Shown here: piece by piece, positions 17,547 to 26,212 of the stretch
Layout of the letters: each line of letters opens with the position of its first letter
Numbering within the stretch: position 1 is the first letter of the stretch
Origin: Loigolactobacillus backii
GTDB taxonomy: Bacteria > Bacillota > Bacilli > Lactobacillales > Lactobacillaceae
Direction of reading: 5' to 3'
DNA: 36,972 nucleotides
NCBI RefSeq assembly: GCF_003946275.1
Contig: NZ_RHNQ01000024.1
Span: forward strand, 1-36,972
Made by a program: the position numbers and the translations under genes
The notes under the pieces: model-generated
Told to the model about the DNA's origin: nothing
Database searches by the model: none
The model's input: the letters and a program-made list of their open reading frames with translations, nothing else

Positions 17547-18175
17547 GAATTATCTTTTTTAATGTAAATAACCGATGAGTTAGGTACACGAATCATTGAA
17601 AAGGTTGTTGCTTTGCGCCCAGCTCGAATACCCAATCCATTCATAAAATTCGACTTATAAGTTGCCGTCATTGTTGCAACAAAAGTCCGCTCAGTTTTCT
17701 TTTCCTGCTTAGCCAACTCATCATGCTTCCATGGATAATTACCAGCACTAACATTCATGGGGTGTGCACCTGAAACAATCGTTGCGTTGTTACTTGAAAT
17801 TTGGTAACGAGCCCCATCAACCCAATAAGTGTAATATTGCGTTGGTTGCTTACCGTTGCCATTTTCAACCTTAACATCGTAAAAGCGACCGTTAATAGAA
17901 GACATCACTAATGGCTTATACTTATAACTTAAACTGATTTCCTGTTTATCAGTCAAATCAACATTTCTAAAGAATGTTGCGTAACTCGCTAACCATAGAC
18001 CAGCAAAAGCAATGACAATCAACAAGCCAGACAGTAAGAATCCTGGCCAATAAAAGCCCTTTTCTCCGGCAACAATCCGCTTTAAACGGCGCACACGGAT
18101 ATTATGAAATGTAAAGAAGATAAAGATTAAGACAATAAGCCAAAAGGCAATCCCAATGTAGTTAACAGCGTCCAA
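17540..18175 (-). CDS. Uncharacterised two-TM membrane protein
   Basis: A 211-residue protein with one TM near the N-terminus (about 5-25), a short basic cytoplasmic loop (HNIRVRRLKR), a second TM (about 46-68) and an external domain of about 140 residues rich in Tyr, Thr and Ser. The external part has YYTYWVDGARYQISSNN and a repeated YKYKP/YKSNF type of strand. It resembles uncharacterised membrane proteins seen in lactobacilli, but I cannot give a verified family name. The TTG start at 18173-18175 is supported by GGAGG seven bases upstream. An 18-bp perfect palindrome lies 41 bases upstream of the start. Function unknown. Confidence 0.8.
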   Translation of the reverse strand: MDAVNYIGIAFWLIVLIFIFFTFHNIRVRRLKRIVAGEKGFYWPGFLLSGLLIVIAFAGLWLASYATFFRNVDLTDKQEISLSYKYKPLVMSSINGRFYDVKVENGNGKQPTQYYTYWVDGARYQISSNNATIVSGAHPMNVSAGNYPWKHDELAKQEKKTERTFVATMTATYKSNFMNGLGIRAGRKATTFSMIRVPNSSVIYIKKDNSK

Positions 18176-18215
18176 AACGTTTCCTCCGTTTTCCTTTAAA
18201 ATCTGTGACGTCCAG

Positions 18216-18233
18216 TTAAACTTGCAAGTTTAA
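18216..18233. promoter_or_regulatory. 18-bp perfect palindrome upstream of the two-TM gene
   Basis: TTAAACTTGCAAGTTTAA is its own reverse complement over all 18 bases, and lies 41-58 bases before the TTG start at 18175. It has no T tract and looks like a dimeric repressor site, not a terminator. Next to it, 18237-18249 pairs with 18287-18298 (GCCACCATTTTTC type arms, one mismatch and a bulge). The remainder of the gap 18176-18483 shows no gene and no clear ribH terminator. Confidence 0.5.
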
Positions 18234-18483
18234 TCGGCCACCATTTTTCCTTAAATCTATGATCAATAGCCGGCCACACGGATCTAGAAAATGATGGCTT
18301 AGCAAACTCAAGGCTATTATTCTAACTTCCATCATAATTCTTTTAATTTAAAGATCACGTTCAGATTGATTAAATCGCTTATTTTCTGAATCGAAAATTC
18401 CTTATAATCAGTTTACAACATTCACTTCAATTTGCCACGCGATTTTATGCCTAAACCAGGAAACGTAATAATTTTCTGTTAAC

Positions 18484-18960
18484 TTATTTTGTTGCCGTGA
18501 CTAATTGCCGCTTTAAATTAATAATTTCCAAAATACTAGTTGCAACATCACTACCTTTATTACCTGACTTAGCTCCTGAACGTTGAATAGCCTGCTCAAC
18601 ATTCTCCGTTGTCAATACACCGAAGACAATCGGTGTTTTCCCATTTAAAGCTAAACTACCAATTCCTTTAGATACTTCGTTACAAACATAGTCATAATGA
18701 CTAGTTTCGCCGCGAATGACAGCGCCAAGCGTAATAATGCCATCGTACTTACCGGACGCATCCAATAGTTTGGCAATCGCCGGAATTTCAAATGCACCTG
18801 GAACCCAAATAGTATCAATATCCGTGGCTGCTACTTCGTGCCGTCCCAAAACGTCCAGTGCGCCACCTAATAATTTACTCGTTACAAATTCATTAAAACG
18901 TGCAACAACAATTGCAATTTTGACATCTTTTGAAGTTAAGTTACCTGAATAAATAGTCAT
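18484..18960 (-). CDS. ribH: 6,7-dimethyl-8-ribityllumazine synthase
   Basis: It condenses 5-amino-6-ribitylaminouracil with 3,4-dihydroxy-2-butanone 4-phosphate, the penultimate step of riboflavin synthesis. The 158-residue protein has [17 protein letters not shown] (20-36), WVPGAFEIP (51-59), and [14 protein letters not shown] with the catalytic His. C-terminal GNKGSD(V)A is as in the icosahedral-capsid forms. AGGAGG precedes the ATG. Last gene of the operon, 31 bases after ribBA. Confidence 0.96.
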   Translation of the reverse strand: MTIYSGNLTSKDVKIAIVVARFNEFVTSKLLGGALDVLGRHEVAATDIDTIWVPGAFEIPAIAKLLDASGKYDGIITLGAVIRGETSHYDYVCNEVSKGIGSLALNGKTPIVFGVLTTENVEQAIQRSGAKSGNKGSDVATSILEIINLKRQLVTATK

Positions 18961-18991
18961 TTTTAATTTCCTCCTAAAATACTCATTTATT

Positions 18992-20197
18992 TTATTGTGC
19001 TAAATGTAAAATGTGGTGAAATTTGGCTTGCTTGGTCTTTAAATAGTTAATATTTTCTGGACGAGGTTTAACCTCAACTGGTACTCGCTCCACAACTTCA
19101 ATTCCGTATTTCTCTAAGGCCGCCACTTTAGCGGGATTGTTAGTCATCAGGCGAACTCGTGTAATTTTTTGGACGTGAAGAATGGCTGCCGCCAATCCGT
19201 ACTCTCGTTCATCTGGCGCAAAACCAAGCTCAATATTCGCGTCATAAGTATCATAGCCAGACTCCTGTAACTTATAAGCGTGCAATTTATTTAGTAATCC
19301 AATTCCCCGCCCTTCTTGGCGTAAATACAATAAAGCACCGTTCCCAGCGCGCTGAATTTGTGCCATTGAAGCGTGGAGTTGTTCACCACAATCGCAGCGT
19401 TCTGAACCAAAAATATCACCAGTAAAACATTCCGAATGCAGCCGTAATAGCACTGGCTGCATTGTATCCAGTTTACCTTTAGTCAGAAATAATTGAACTT
19501 GGCTATCCTTTTCGGATGTATAGCCCGTTAAATCAAATTCACCGTAACGTGTTGGCAATTTGACCTTTTCAGCCGCCGTCACAACGGATTGGTTCAAACT
19601 ATAACGATAGGCGGTCAACTCTTCAATTGTGATCAAGGTCAGACCTAACTGCTGGGACAACTTCTCTAATTGCGGTAAGCGCGCCATTGTTCCGTCAGGA
19701 TTAAGTGTTTCACAAATGTAGGCAACTGGCTCAACCCCAGCAATTTGGGCTAAATCAACGGCGGCCTCTGTGTGCCCGCGTCGACTTAAAACCCCGCCCG
19801 CCTTAGCAACGAGTGGAAAAACGTGACCCGGATGTTCAAAAGCATCAGGCCGTGCCGTCGGATCACTGAGAGCCTTAATTGTAGTTGCGCGATCAAACGC
19901 TGAAATACCAGTGCTTGTCGTCTTATGATCTGTACTAACCGTAAACGCCGTACCGTAAGTTTCAGTATTATGCTGCGTCATTGGCTCAAGTTGTAACCGT
20001 TTAGCAACCGTGGCCGTCATCGGTGCGCAAACAAGTCCCCGGCCATGAGTAACCATTGTGTTCAACGTTGCCCCAGTAGCAAATTGTGCTAAACCAACAA
20101 AATCTCCTTCGGCTTCTCGATTACGATCATCAGCAACTAAAATCAACTTACCATTTTTTAAATCAGTAATTGCTTGTTCTATTTTTTCATTATCCAT
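18992..20197 (-). CDS. ribBA: Bifunctional DHBP synthase / GTP cyclohydrolase II
   Basis: It supplies both precursors of the lumazine ring. The RibB half (about 1-200) has [16 protein letters not shown] (acidic metal ligands) and [11 protein letters not shown]. The RibA half (about 201-401) has the zinc cluster [20 protein letters not shown], then RQEGRGIGL. Both active sites look complete, so this is a true fusion of 401 residues. The start is the ATG at 20195-20197, because GAGGTG (20204-20209) is six bases upstream; the GTG at 20206 is part of that ribosome site. Third gene of the rib operon. Confidence 0.95.
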   Translation of the reverse strand: MDNEKIEQAITDLKNGKLILVADDRNREAEGDFVGLAQFATGATLNTMVTHGRGLVCAPMTATVAKRLQLEPMTQHNTETYGTAFTVSTDHKTTSTGISAFDRATTIKALSDPTARPDAFEHPGHVFPLVAKAGGVLSRRGHTEAAVDLAQIAGVEPVAYICETLNPDGTMARLPQLEKLSQQLGLTLITIEELTAYRYSLNQSVVTAAEKVKLPTRYGEFDLTGYTSEKDSQVQLFLTKGKLDTMQPVLLRLHSECFTGDIFGSERCDCGEQLHASMAQIQRAGNGALLYLRQEGRGIGLLNKLHAYKLQESGYDTYDANIELGFAPDEREYGLAAAILHVQKITRVRLMTNNPAKVAALEKYGIEVVERVPVEVKPRPENINYLKTKQAKFHHILHLAQ

Positions 20198-20264
20198 TAC
20201 TTTCACCTCAGTTTAATTGTTAAAAACTAATCGTTCATTTTGGATTAAGTGCAATTGACTATTT

Positions 20265-20885
20265 CTACAGTGTGCCTACCAGATGCCCTTTTGCAGTACT
20301 TTTTAAGTGCTGCATCACATATTTTCCTAAAATATCCGTTTCAAGATTAACCAGATTACCTACTTTTTTAGCCGCTAATGTTGCCTCTTGCTGCGAATGT
20401 GGGATCAAACCTATTTTAAAAGTTTGCCTATTGGCCTCAACAATAGTTAGACTAATGCCATCAATGGCGATTGATCCCTTCGTCACGATTTGTTGAATCA
20501 ACGCGGCCGGTGTTTTAAAAGTGACCACGATCGCGGATTGATCTTGCTGGCGTTGCACAATAGTAGTTGTTTGATCTACGTGTCCTAAGACGATGTGCCC
20601 TTCAAAACGCCCGTTAACTGGTAGTGCTCGCTCCAAATTAACTTGATCATTAATAATCAATTTGGCTAAATTAGTGACGCGAAAGGTCTCTGGCATTACA
20701 TCAGCAACAAATCGTTGTCCTTGCCGACTTACGATTGTCAAACAGACACCGTTAACCGCAATACTGGCTCCAATTTGTGTGGTCGCTAAATCTAAATTAG
20801 TAACTGTAATTCCTAATTTGATTGTCTCCCGTTGCCTTCTAACCTGATAAATTCGACCAATATCTTCAATAATTCCGGTAAACAT
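20265..20885 (-). CDS. ribE: Riboflavin synthase, alpha subunit
   Basis: It dismutates two lumazines into riboflavin and the RibH substrate. The 206-residue protein has the two homologous lumazine-binding barrels. The first starts MFTGIIEDIGRI with VNGVCLTIV; the second starts at about residue 96 with HIVLGHVDQT and has IDGISLTIV, then the family's KIGLIPHS. Its ATG directly follows the ribD stop (TGAATG), and a GGAG site lies inside the end of ribD, so translation is coupled. The gene is called ribE in Bacillus and ribC in enteric bacteria. Confidence 0.95.
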   Translation of the reverse strand: MFTGIIEDIGRIYQVRRQRETIKLGITVTNLDLATTQIGASIAVNGVCLTIVSRQGQRFVADVMPETFRVTNLAKLIINDQVNLERALPVNGRFEGHIVLGHVDQTTTIVQRQQDQSAIVVTFKTPAALIQQIVTKGSIAIDGISLTIVEANRQTFKIGLIPHSQQEATLAAKKVGNLVNLETDILGKYVMQHLKSTAKGHLVGTL

Positions 20886-21953
20886 TCACGCCATCTCCCC
20901 GGTAATTTTTATTGCGTTACCAATTTTCTTAACGGATCTAATTTCAAGTGTCGTTAATTCTGTACTCTGCCGTCGTGATTGAAACGCGGCCAAACTAGTA
21001 CCGCCAGCTAATTGATTGGTTTGATAAACAATTAAGCGCTGCCAATTATTGGCAAGTAAAAAAGCATCATGAAGCTGGGGACCACCCTCAACCAAAACAG
21101 ATTGAATTCCGGCCTGGGCCAATTCTTGAATAACTAGTTTAATTGTCCATTTAGGCCTATAAAAGACCTTGACGGCTGTATCGGCTAATTTTGCCGTACT
21201 TTTTTGATTTTCAGTAAAGAGCCAAGTTGGTGCCGCATCATCAGTAACTTGCTGCACTGGTGTTACCCGGCCCCGGCGATCAAGTACAACTCGAACTGGT
21301 GGGTATTTAAGCTGGTGGCGCACAGTTAATTTAGGGTCATCTGCTAAAACAGTTCCACTGCCAACGAGAATAGCCTGATAATCTCCGCGCAATTTTTGAA
21401 CATCCTGATTGGCAACTTCATCAGTTAAATAAGTACGCTGCTCACCATCTAAACTGACACGACCATCCAAGGTTTGTGCCACTTTCAACGTGATAAACGG
21501 CCTTTGTTGCCGGTAAAAGAAATTATAAAATTGATTAAGTTGTTCGGCCGCGGCCTGTTCTAAACCAAGATGAATCTCAACACCATGTTCCCGTAAATAA
21601 CTAATTCCCTTATCACCGACTAAAGGATTTGGATCTTTCTGGGCAATATAGACCCTCTTTACTCCCCAAGCAACAAGTTGCCGACAGCAAGGTGGCGTTT
21701 TACCAAAATGTGAACATGGCTCTAACGTGACGTACAGGGTTGAATTATTAACTTCTTCGGGGGATTGAACATTGTGAAACGCGTTAACTTCAGCGTGTTC
21801 ATAACCAAAACCAAGGTGGTGCCCAACACCAATAATCTTGTTATTTTTAACAAAAACGGCGCCTACCATTGGATTGGTGTAGGTAAGATAACGTCCTTTT
21901 AGCGCCTCGTGAAGCGCCAGACGCATGTAACTAGTTGAATTGATTCCGATCAC
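20886..21953 (-). CDS. ribD: Bifunctional pyrimidine deaminase / reductase
   Basis: It deaminates and then reduces the product of GTP cyclohydrolase II. The 356-residue protein has a zinc deaminase domain (HAEVNAF and LEPCSHFGKTPPCC) and a C-terminal DHFR-like reductase domain (LKVAQTLDGRVSLDG, LVEGGPQLHDAF). The frame is open up to an ATG at 22001, but that ATG and the following dozen codons are the riboswitch terminator hairpin. The start is therefore placed at GTG 21951-21953, which gives the usual short leader before YMRLALHEA. The SD there is weak (AAAGAGAAG). First gene of ribD-ribE-ribBA-ribH. Confidence 0.93.
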   Translation of the reverse strand: MIGINSTSYMRLALHEALKGRYLTYTNPMVGAVFVKNNKIIGVGHHLGFGYEHAEVNAFHNVQSPEEVNNSTLYVTLEPCSHFGKTPPCCRQLVAWGVKRVYIAQKDPNPLVGDKGISYLREHGVEIHLGLEQAAAEQLNQFYNFFYRQQRPFITLKVAQTLDGRVSLDGEQRTYLTDEVANQDVQKLRGDYQAILVGSGTVLADDPKLTVRHQLKYPPVRVVLDRRGRVTPVQQVTDDAAPTWLFTENQKSTAKLADTAVKVFYRPKWTIKLVIQELAQAGIQSVLVEGGPQLHDAFLLANNWQRLIVYQTNQLAGGTSLAAFQSRRQSTELTTLEIRSVKKIGNAIKITGEMA

Positions 21954-21970
21954 CTTCTCTTTTCTGCATA

Positions 21971-22001
21971 AAAAAATGCCCCACAAAAATGTGGGGCACA
22001 C
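21971..22001 (-). terminator. Riboswitch terminator (expression platform) before ribD
   Basis: On the minus strand GTGCCCCAC, loop ATTTTT, GTGGGGC, then ATTTTTTT: a compact stem followed by seven T, 17 bases before the ribD GTG. It would end transcription when FMN is bound. About 160 bases separate it from the aptamer (22002-22160), long for such a platform. No gene lies in between. Confidence 0.85.
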
Positions 22002-22160
22002 CTAAAATACGTTAAGGAGCTTCAGCCATAACAACCAAAGTCTAAAAAAGTGTGATAATAACAAATAATTCTAGTAGTCAAAACTTATAACTACAAAATC
22101 TAACTATTCATTACTAAACGGAAGCTAGCTAAATAAAACGCCAAGCAGCCGTAAACTTTT

Positions 22161-22289
22161 TTCTTCTCCCATCCAGACTTTAACTGTCGGTTGCAGATTC
22201 ACACTGCATCCACCGCAAACGCGGGTCACGGACTTAAACGTAAAAACGTTATCACCGTCGGTCGGGAATTTCACCCTGCCCCGAAGAAA
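22161..22289 (-). ncRNA. FMN riboswitch (RFN element)
   Basis: Read on the minus strand from 22289, all hallmark blocks of the RFN aptamer appear in order: TTCTTCGGGGCAGGGTGAAA, TTCCCGACCGACGGT, AGTCCGTGACCC, GGTGGATGCAGTGTGAATC, TGCAACCGACAGT and AAAGTCTGGATGGGAGAAGAA closing on the first block (P1: TTCTTC/GAAGAA). It senses FMN and lowers expression of the riboflavin operon by terminating transcription at 21971-22001. Confidence 0.97.
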
Positions 22290-22307
22290 TCTATTCAACT
22301 TGCCTAC

Positions 22308-22336
22308 AGTATGCAAAGGTATTTGCCAAATGTCAA
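22308..22336 (-). promoter_or_regulatory. Promoter of the riboflavin operon
   Basis: A consensus -35 TTGACA (22336-22331) is followed after 17 bases by CATACT (22313-22308), which matches the -10 at four of six positions. The start would fall near 22300, about ten bases before the FMN aptamer. Confidence 0.75.
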
Positions 22337-22464
22337 GTCTATTATTTTTTGTATAAAGATTCATTTAACTAATCATGATAGATTTTACTAAAATTACTTT
22401 TCATCAGGTTCACAAACTGCTATTGTTTATTAAGTCTAAAATTCTTCCAACAGGAGCCCAAAAG

Positions 22465-22944
22465 ATGCTTAAAAAGTTACTTTATCGTTACCATAATTTC
22501 TTTAGCTATATGGTTTTTGGCTTCCTTGCTTCAATCATCAATATTCTAGCTTACTGGCTCTTCCGCCATTTTTTTCTAATTCAATACCTGCTGGCAAATG
22601 CATTAGCGTGGTTAATTGCCACTTTATTTGGCTTCTTTACAAATAAATCGCTCGTTTTTCGTTCAAAATACACTAGCTGGCGGGCGTTACAGCGTGAATT
22701 AGTTTCCTTTTTATCACTTCGGATATTTTCACTGGGTATTGATTCGCTGATTATGTTTAGTGGCATTAGTTTACTGAAACTGGCCAGTATGCCAACAAAA
22801 ATTGCTGACCAACTTATTGTTGGCATTGTAAATTACCTTTTTAGTCGCTGGGTCTTTGAAGCGAGTAATCACACCAAATTACACCACCACCATTTAAAAA
22901 AATGGCTACGGCAAATCATTTTCCATCAACGCAAAAAAGAATAA
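22465..22944 (+). CDS. Orphan GtrA-family membrane protein
   Basis: A 159-residue protein with four TM helices and the same pattern as the gtrA at 9400: YMVFGFLASIINILAYWLF, ANALAWLIATLFGFFTNKSLVF, RELVSFLSLRIFSLGID, NYLFSRWVF. It carries a basic His- and Lys-rich C-terminal tail (NHTKLHHHHLKKWLRQ). AGGAG at 22452-22456 fixes the ATG at 22465; 30 open codons upstream are not family-like. It stands alone between divergent and convergent minus-strand genes, with no glycosyltransferase next to it. Probably a polyprenyl-P-sugar flippase that serves an enzyme elsewhere. Confidence 0.87.
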   Translation: MLKKLLYRYHNFFSYMVFGFLASIINILAYWLFRHFFLIQYLLANALAWLIATLFGFFTNKSLVFRSKYTSWRALQRELVSFLSLRIFSLGIDSLIMFSGISLLKLASMPTKIADQLIVGIVNYLFSRWVFEASNHTKLHHHHLKKWLRQIIFHQRKKE

Positions 22945-23204
22945 AATTTTCTCCACGTTTCTTTGTAAAAGCTGAACGGTAATTATAACTGAATACTTTA
23001 AACGGACACAAAAACCCATAAAGATCTTCAATGCTAGTACTTTACAAAAACATTGAAAAACGACCTTTATGGGTAAATTTGTTTTGGCAATTAATGACCA
23101 GGAATGCACGGAGATAGGGTTAAAGTAGCTCATTCAGAAACGATTAAATCAAGATTTGGTAATTTTAACCAGCTTCCACTTTATAACTGAAAATATATAA
23201 TTGA
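22945..23204. other. Gene-free stretch with a long inverted repeat and a possible IS remnant
   Basis: ACCCATAAAGATCTTCAATG (23014-23033) pairs, with a few gaps, with 23051-23074. Directly in the right arm an ATG (23069) opens a 19-codon frame, MGKFVLAINDQECTEIGLK, ending in TAG at 23126 and staying readable after it. The frame is loosely reminiscent of the start of IS30-type transposases. This may be a decayed insertion sequence, but the similarity is too weak to assert. Confidence 0.3.
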
Positions 23205-23286
23205 GGCTAGGACAAAAGTCCTGGCCACTTATTGTTTCCAAACATTACTTTAGAACGTGTGCCAAAAGTTTGGATTCACGTGCCAA
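23205..23286. repeat. Intergenic repeat copy D, after the aldo/keto reductase
   Basis: A hairpin GGCTAGGAC-AAAA-GTCCTGGCC (23205-23226) is followed by TTAGAACGTGTGCCAAAAG and TTGGATTCACGTGCC, which pair with each other. Block order and sequence match copy F (27896-28005). It begins about 13 bases after the stop codon of the minus-strand gene, as in copies E and F, so it forms a 3' untranslated tail. The T tract after the hairpin is weak here. Confidence 0.65.
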
Positions 23287-23298
23287 AACGGTCTCATC

Positions 23299-24252
23299 TT
23301 ATGGTAAATCATTGCCTGCAGCAAAATAAACGTCATACCATTCTTGTTTCGTTAAATCAACATCGGCGCCTGCCAAGGACTCAGTAATGTGTTGTGGATT
23401 CATTGAACCTAAAATAACTTGAATTTGAGCCGGGTGCCGTAAAATCCACGCAGTTGCAATGGCATTTTTGGTTACATTATATTTGCCCGCAATTTCTTGT
23501 AATTTAGCGTTCAGTTCCGGAAATTTAGGATTATTAATGAAAACACCAGCAAACATTCCGTATTGATAAGGTGACCATGCCTGAACGGTCATGTCGTGTA
23601 AGCGTGAATACTCTAAAACACCACCATCATGGTTGATACTTCGTGGATCAGTCATATTAACGTGCATGCCAAAATCAATCATTCCGGTATGCATAATACT
23701 AAATTGTAACTGATTAATTAACAGACGTTGCTTCGTATAGTGTTGCACCAATTCAATTTGACGGGGATTAAAGTTAGAAACGCCAAAGTGGCGCACCTTA
23801 CCACTAGCCTGTAACGTATTAAACGCCGCCGCAATTTCCTCAGGTTCCATTAAAGGATCGGGACGATGTAGAAGAAACGCATCAAGATAATCGATTTTCA
23901 TATGCTGTAGCTCTTGATCAACAACATCAATTAAATGTTGCTTCGAAAAATCATAGCGCTTACCAAACACTTCACTACCATGGCTGCGTTCAGGTGACAC
24001 AATAATGCCGCCTTTAGACTGAATATAAATATCCTCACGCTTAACGGAAGACTGTTGCAGTGCTTCCCCAAAGACTTTTCCTGACTTACCTTGCCCATAA
24101 ATATCGGCCGAATCAAAATAATTAACACCATTAGCAACCGCGGTCTCAATAACCTTAGCTGCATCAGCAGTAGTCAAGGCATCCATGCGCATAATTCCTA
24201 GTGCAACTGCAGAGGCCTGCAAGCCACTGCCACCTAAATTAATTTTCTTCAA
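23299..24252 (-). CDS. Aldo/keto reductase (YdhF-like)
   Basis: An NADPH-dependent carbonyl reductase with a TIM barrel, 317 residues. The catalytic tetrad is visible: D47 (YFDSADIY), Y52, K80 (IQSKGG) and H129 (LLHRPDP). The C-terminal cofactor loop has ILGSMNPQHI. The start is TTG (24250-24252) with AAAGGTG upstream. It is preceded by a good promoter (TTGTTC, 18 bases, TATACT at 24347-24318) and by a palindrome AAGCGCGCTT four bases before the -35. Substrate not determinable. Confidence 0.9.
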   Translation of the reverse strand: MKKINLGGSGLQASAVALGIMRMDALTTADAAKVIETAVANGVNYFDSADIYGQGKSGKVFGEALQQSSVKREDIYIQSKGGIIVSPERSHGSEVFGKRYDFSKQHLIDVVDQELQHMKIDYLDAFLLHRPDPLMEPEEIAAAFNTLQASGKVRHFGVSNFNPRQIELVQHYTKQRLLINQLQFSIMHTGMIDFGMHVNMTDPRSINHDGGVLEYSRLHDMTVQAWSPYQYGMFAGVFINNPKFPELNAKLQEIAGKYNVTKNAIATAWILRHPAQIQVILGSMNPQHITESLAGADVDLTKQEWYDVYFAAGNDLP

Positions 24253-24317
24253 AAGATCACACCTTTCATCAAATTAAAGCGCCCGGTAACGGTAAAAACT
24301 GGTAGCCTTACTTGTAA

Positions 24318-24360
24318 AGTATACGCCAACCACCAAACGAAGAACAAGTTAAGCGCGCTT
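24318..24360 (-). promoter_or_regulatory. Promoter and possible operator of the aldo/keto reductase
   Basis: Minus strand: -35 TTGTTC (24347-24342), spacer 18, -10 TATACT (24323-24318). The palindrome AAGCGCGCTT (24351-24360) lies directly upstream and has a second half copy GGGCGCTTAA at 24365-24374. Such a position suits an activator or a repressor. Confidence 0.5.
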
Positions 24361-24399
24361 GAATGGGCGCTTAAAAACTTACAACGCTCAATTAATCTG

Positions 24400-24774
24400 C
24401 TATTCGTGAATCTCAAGTGGCAGTCCATCGGGGTCAAAGAAGAAGGTCATTGCCTCATTAGTAAAGGCATCTTTTCGAATTGGTTCAGTTTTAATTCCCT
24501 GATCATTTAACCAGGCGCTAGTTTCAACAACGCTTGCCACTTTAAAGGCCAAATGTCGTAACCCTAAAGCCTCTGGGTAGCTGGGCCGTGTGGGACTATT
24601 AGCCTTGATAAAGATCTCTAATTCAATTTCACCATTGGTCAGATCTAATTTACGATCAGATTTTCGCTTATGATCAGCCAATACCTGAAATCCTAATTGA
24701 TCAACGTAGAATTTTTTAGTTCGCGTGTAATCCGAACCGATAATCGCAATGTGGTGTATTTTTTGAAAACGCAT
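24400..24774 (-). CDS. VOC/glyoxalase-fold protein (YaeR-like)
   Basis: A 124-residue metal-binding vicinal oxygen chelate protein. The two beta-alpha-beta-beta-beta modules are visible: HHIAIIGSDYTRTKKFYVDQLGF opens the first, and LRHLAFKVASVVETSAWLNDQGI the second. Metal ligands are likely H7, E54, H75 and E122 of the closing strand LEIHE. GGAGGGG upstream of 24774 sets the start; a further 18 open codons have no ribosome site. Monocistronic. A lyase role is possible, the substrate unknown. Confidence 0.85.
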   Translation of the reverse strand: MRFQKIHHIAIIGSDYTRTKKFYVDQLGFQVLADHKRKSDRKLDLTNGEIELEIFIKANSPTRPSYPEALGLRHLAFKVASVVETSAWLNDQGIKTEPIRKDAFTNEAMTFFFDPDGLPLEIHE

Positions 24775-24878
24775 TTTAACCCCTCCACTAAAACTAATTA
24801 CCTTTATTCTAATGGAAAAGAAGGCCAATAACTAGACGGTGTTTGTAAAAGTAGCTAGCGCATTAGTCTGGCGAAGGT

Positions 24879-26183
24879 TTAATGATGATTTGGTTTGTGG
24901 TGAAAATTCGCCATCTGCCCTTTAAACTCATCTTCATAATTAACAAAATCATTATTTATTTTTACTGTGTAATCAACCGTCTCACCATGTTCTCCTTGAT
25001 CTAGGCCAACTCGCTCTTCTGTTTCATCAACGCGCATTTTAATTACTAATCGTAATAAACTGATTACCAGCACACACATCACTGCAACGAAAAGTATGGT
25101 TAGCAATGTACCCAATAACTGTACCCCAAATAATTTAAAACCACCGCCATAAAACAACCCATTTTCTGGAATTTTTGAATTAACTGTTTTCGTCGCAAAT
25201 AGGCCGGTGGCAATACTTCCCATAATTCCGCTCACGCCATGACAACCAAAAGCATCTAAGGCGTCATCAACACCAATCCGTGGCTTTAAGTAAGTAATAA
25301 AAGAGTAGCTGGCCGCGGTTGCCAGCAAACCAATCCAAAAGGCGCCGCCAATTGTAACGTAACCTGCAGCAGGTGTAATACCAACCAAGCCACAAAGTGT
25401 CCCCGTACAAACACCAACCAACGTTGGTTTGCCCACAAAATGTGTATCTAAAAATAACCAAGCAACCATTGAAGTCGCGGCGGCCACGGTTGACGTTAAG
25501 GCGGCCTGAATCGCAATATTGTTGATCGCTAAAGCACTACCAGCATTAAAACCATACCAACCAACCCATAAAATAGAGGTTCCTAACAGTACCCAGGGCA
25601 GATTGTAGTGTTTCGTTGTTTGCCCGTAATTAAAGCGATGGCCTAGAAACGCCGATAAAACAAACGCCGTAATCCCGGCAGTAATGTGAACAACTGTCCC
25701 ACCTGCAAAATCAATGATCCCTAAATTGGCTAATAAACCGTGCGGGCTCCAAACCATATGAACCATCGGGTAATAAATAGCAAAGGACCACAATACAATA
25801 AACCAAAATAAAAATTTAAATCGAATTCGACCAACTATCGCACCAACAAAAAGAGCCGGCGTAATAATCGCGAACATCATTTGAAAAAATAAGTATAAAC
25901 CTCTTGGAATTCCGGTCGCCGTTAACTGTTTTAAATTTAGATTGGCCAAAAAGAAATGGTGTACCGTTCCAATAAATCCGTGAATATCACCATTAAAGGA
26001 TAATTCATAACCAACCGAAATCCAAAGTAAAATTGCAATCCCAATAATAAAGAAAACTGACAACATCGTATTCACAACGTTACGTTTTGAAACTAAACCA
26101 CCATAAAAGAACGCCAATCCAGGTGTCATGAACAAGACTAAAATACTCGCAATAATAACGAACGTTGTGTTAGCAGTATTCAT
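24879..26183 (-). CDS. amtB: Ammonium transporter, Amt family
   Basis: An ammonium channel/transporter of 434 residues with eleven TM helices. The opening FFYGGLVSKRNVVNTMLS and the twin pore histidines (first in GGTVVHITAG, about 166; second in FGCHGVSGIMG) are intact. The cytoplasmic C-terminus holds the Amt-typical acidic stretch, here with MRVDETEERVGLDQGEHGE, used by GlnK-type regulators. No glnK gene is adjacent. GGAGG precedes the ATG. A perfect GlnR-box match covers its -10 region, so nitrogen repression is expected. Confidence 0.95.
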   Translation of the reverse strand: MNTANTTFVIIASILVLFMTPGLAFFYGGLVSKRNVVNTMLSVFFIIGIAILLWISVGYELSFNGDIHGFIGTVHHFFLANLNLKQLTATGIPRGLYLFFQMMFAIITPALFVGAIVGRIRFKFLFWFIVLWSFAIYYPMVHMVWSPHGLLANLGIIDFAGGTVVHITAGITAFVLSAFLGHRFNYGQTTKHYNLPWVLLGTSILWVGWYGFNAGSALAINNIAIQAALTSTVAAATSMVAWLFLDTHFVGKPTLVGVCTGTLCGLVGITPAAGYVTIGGAFWIGLLATAASYSFITYLKPRIGVDDALDAFGCHGVSGIMGSIATGLFATKTVNSKIPENGLFYGGGFKLFGVQLLGTLLTILFVAVMCVLVISLLRLVIKMRVDETEERVGLDQGEHGETVDYTVKINNDFVNYEDEFKGQMANFHHKPNHH

Positions 26184-26212
26184 TTAATTTCCTCCAGTTA
26201 GATTATTATTAA

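Noticed and set aside
21954-22001. ATG at 22001 as the ribD start
   Set aside because: It and the next codons form the riboswitch terminator stem; the family N-terminus fits the GTG at 21953.
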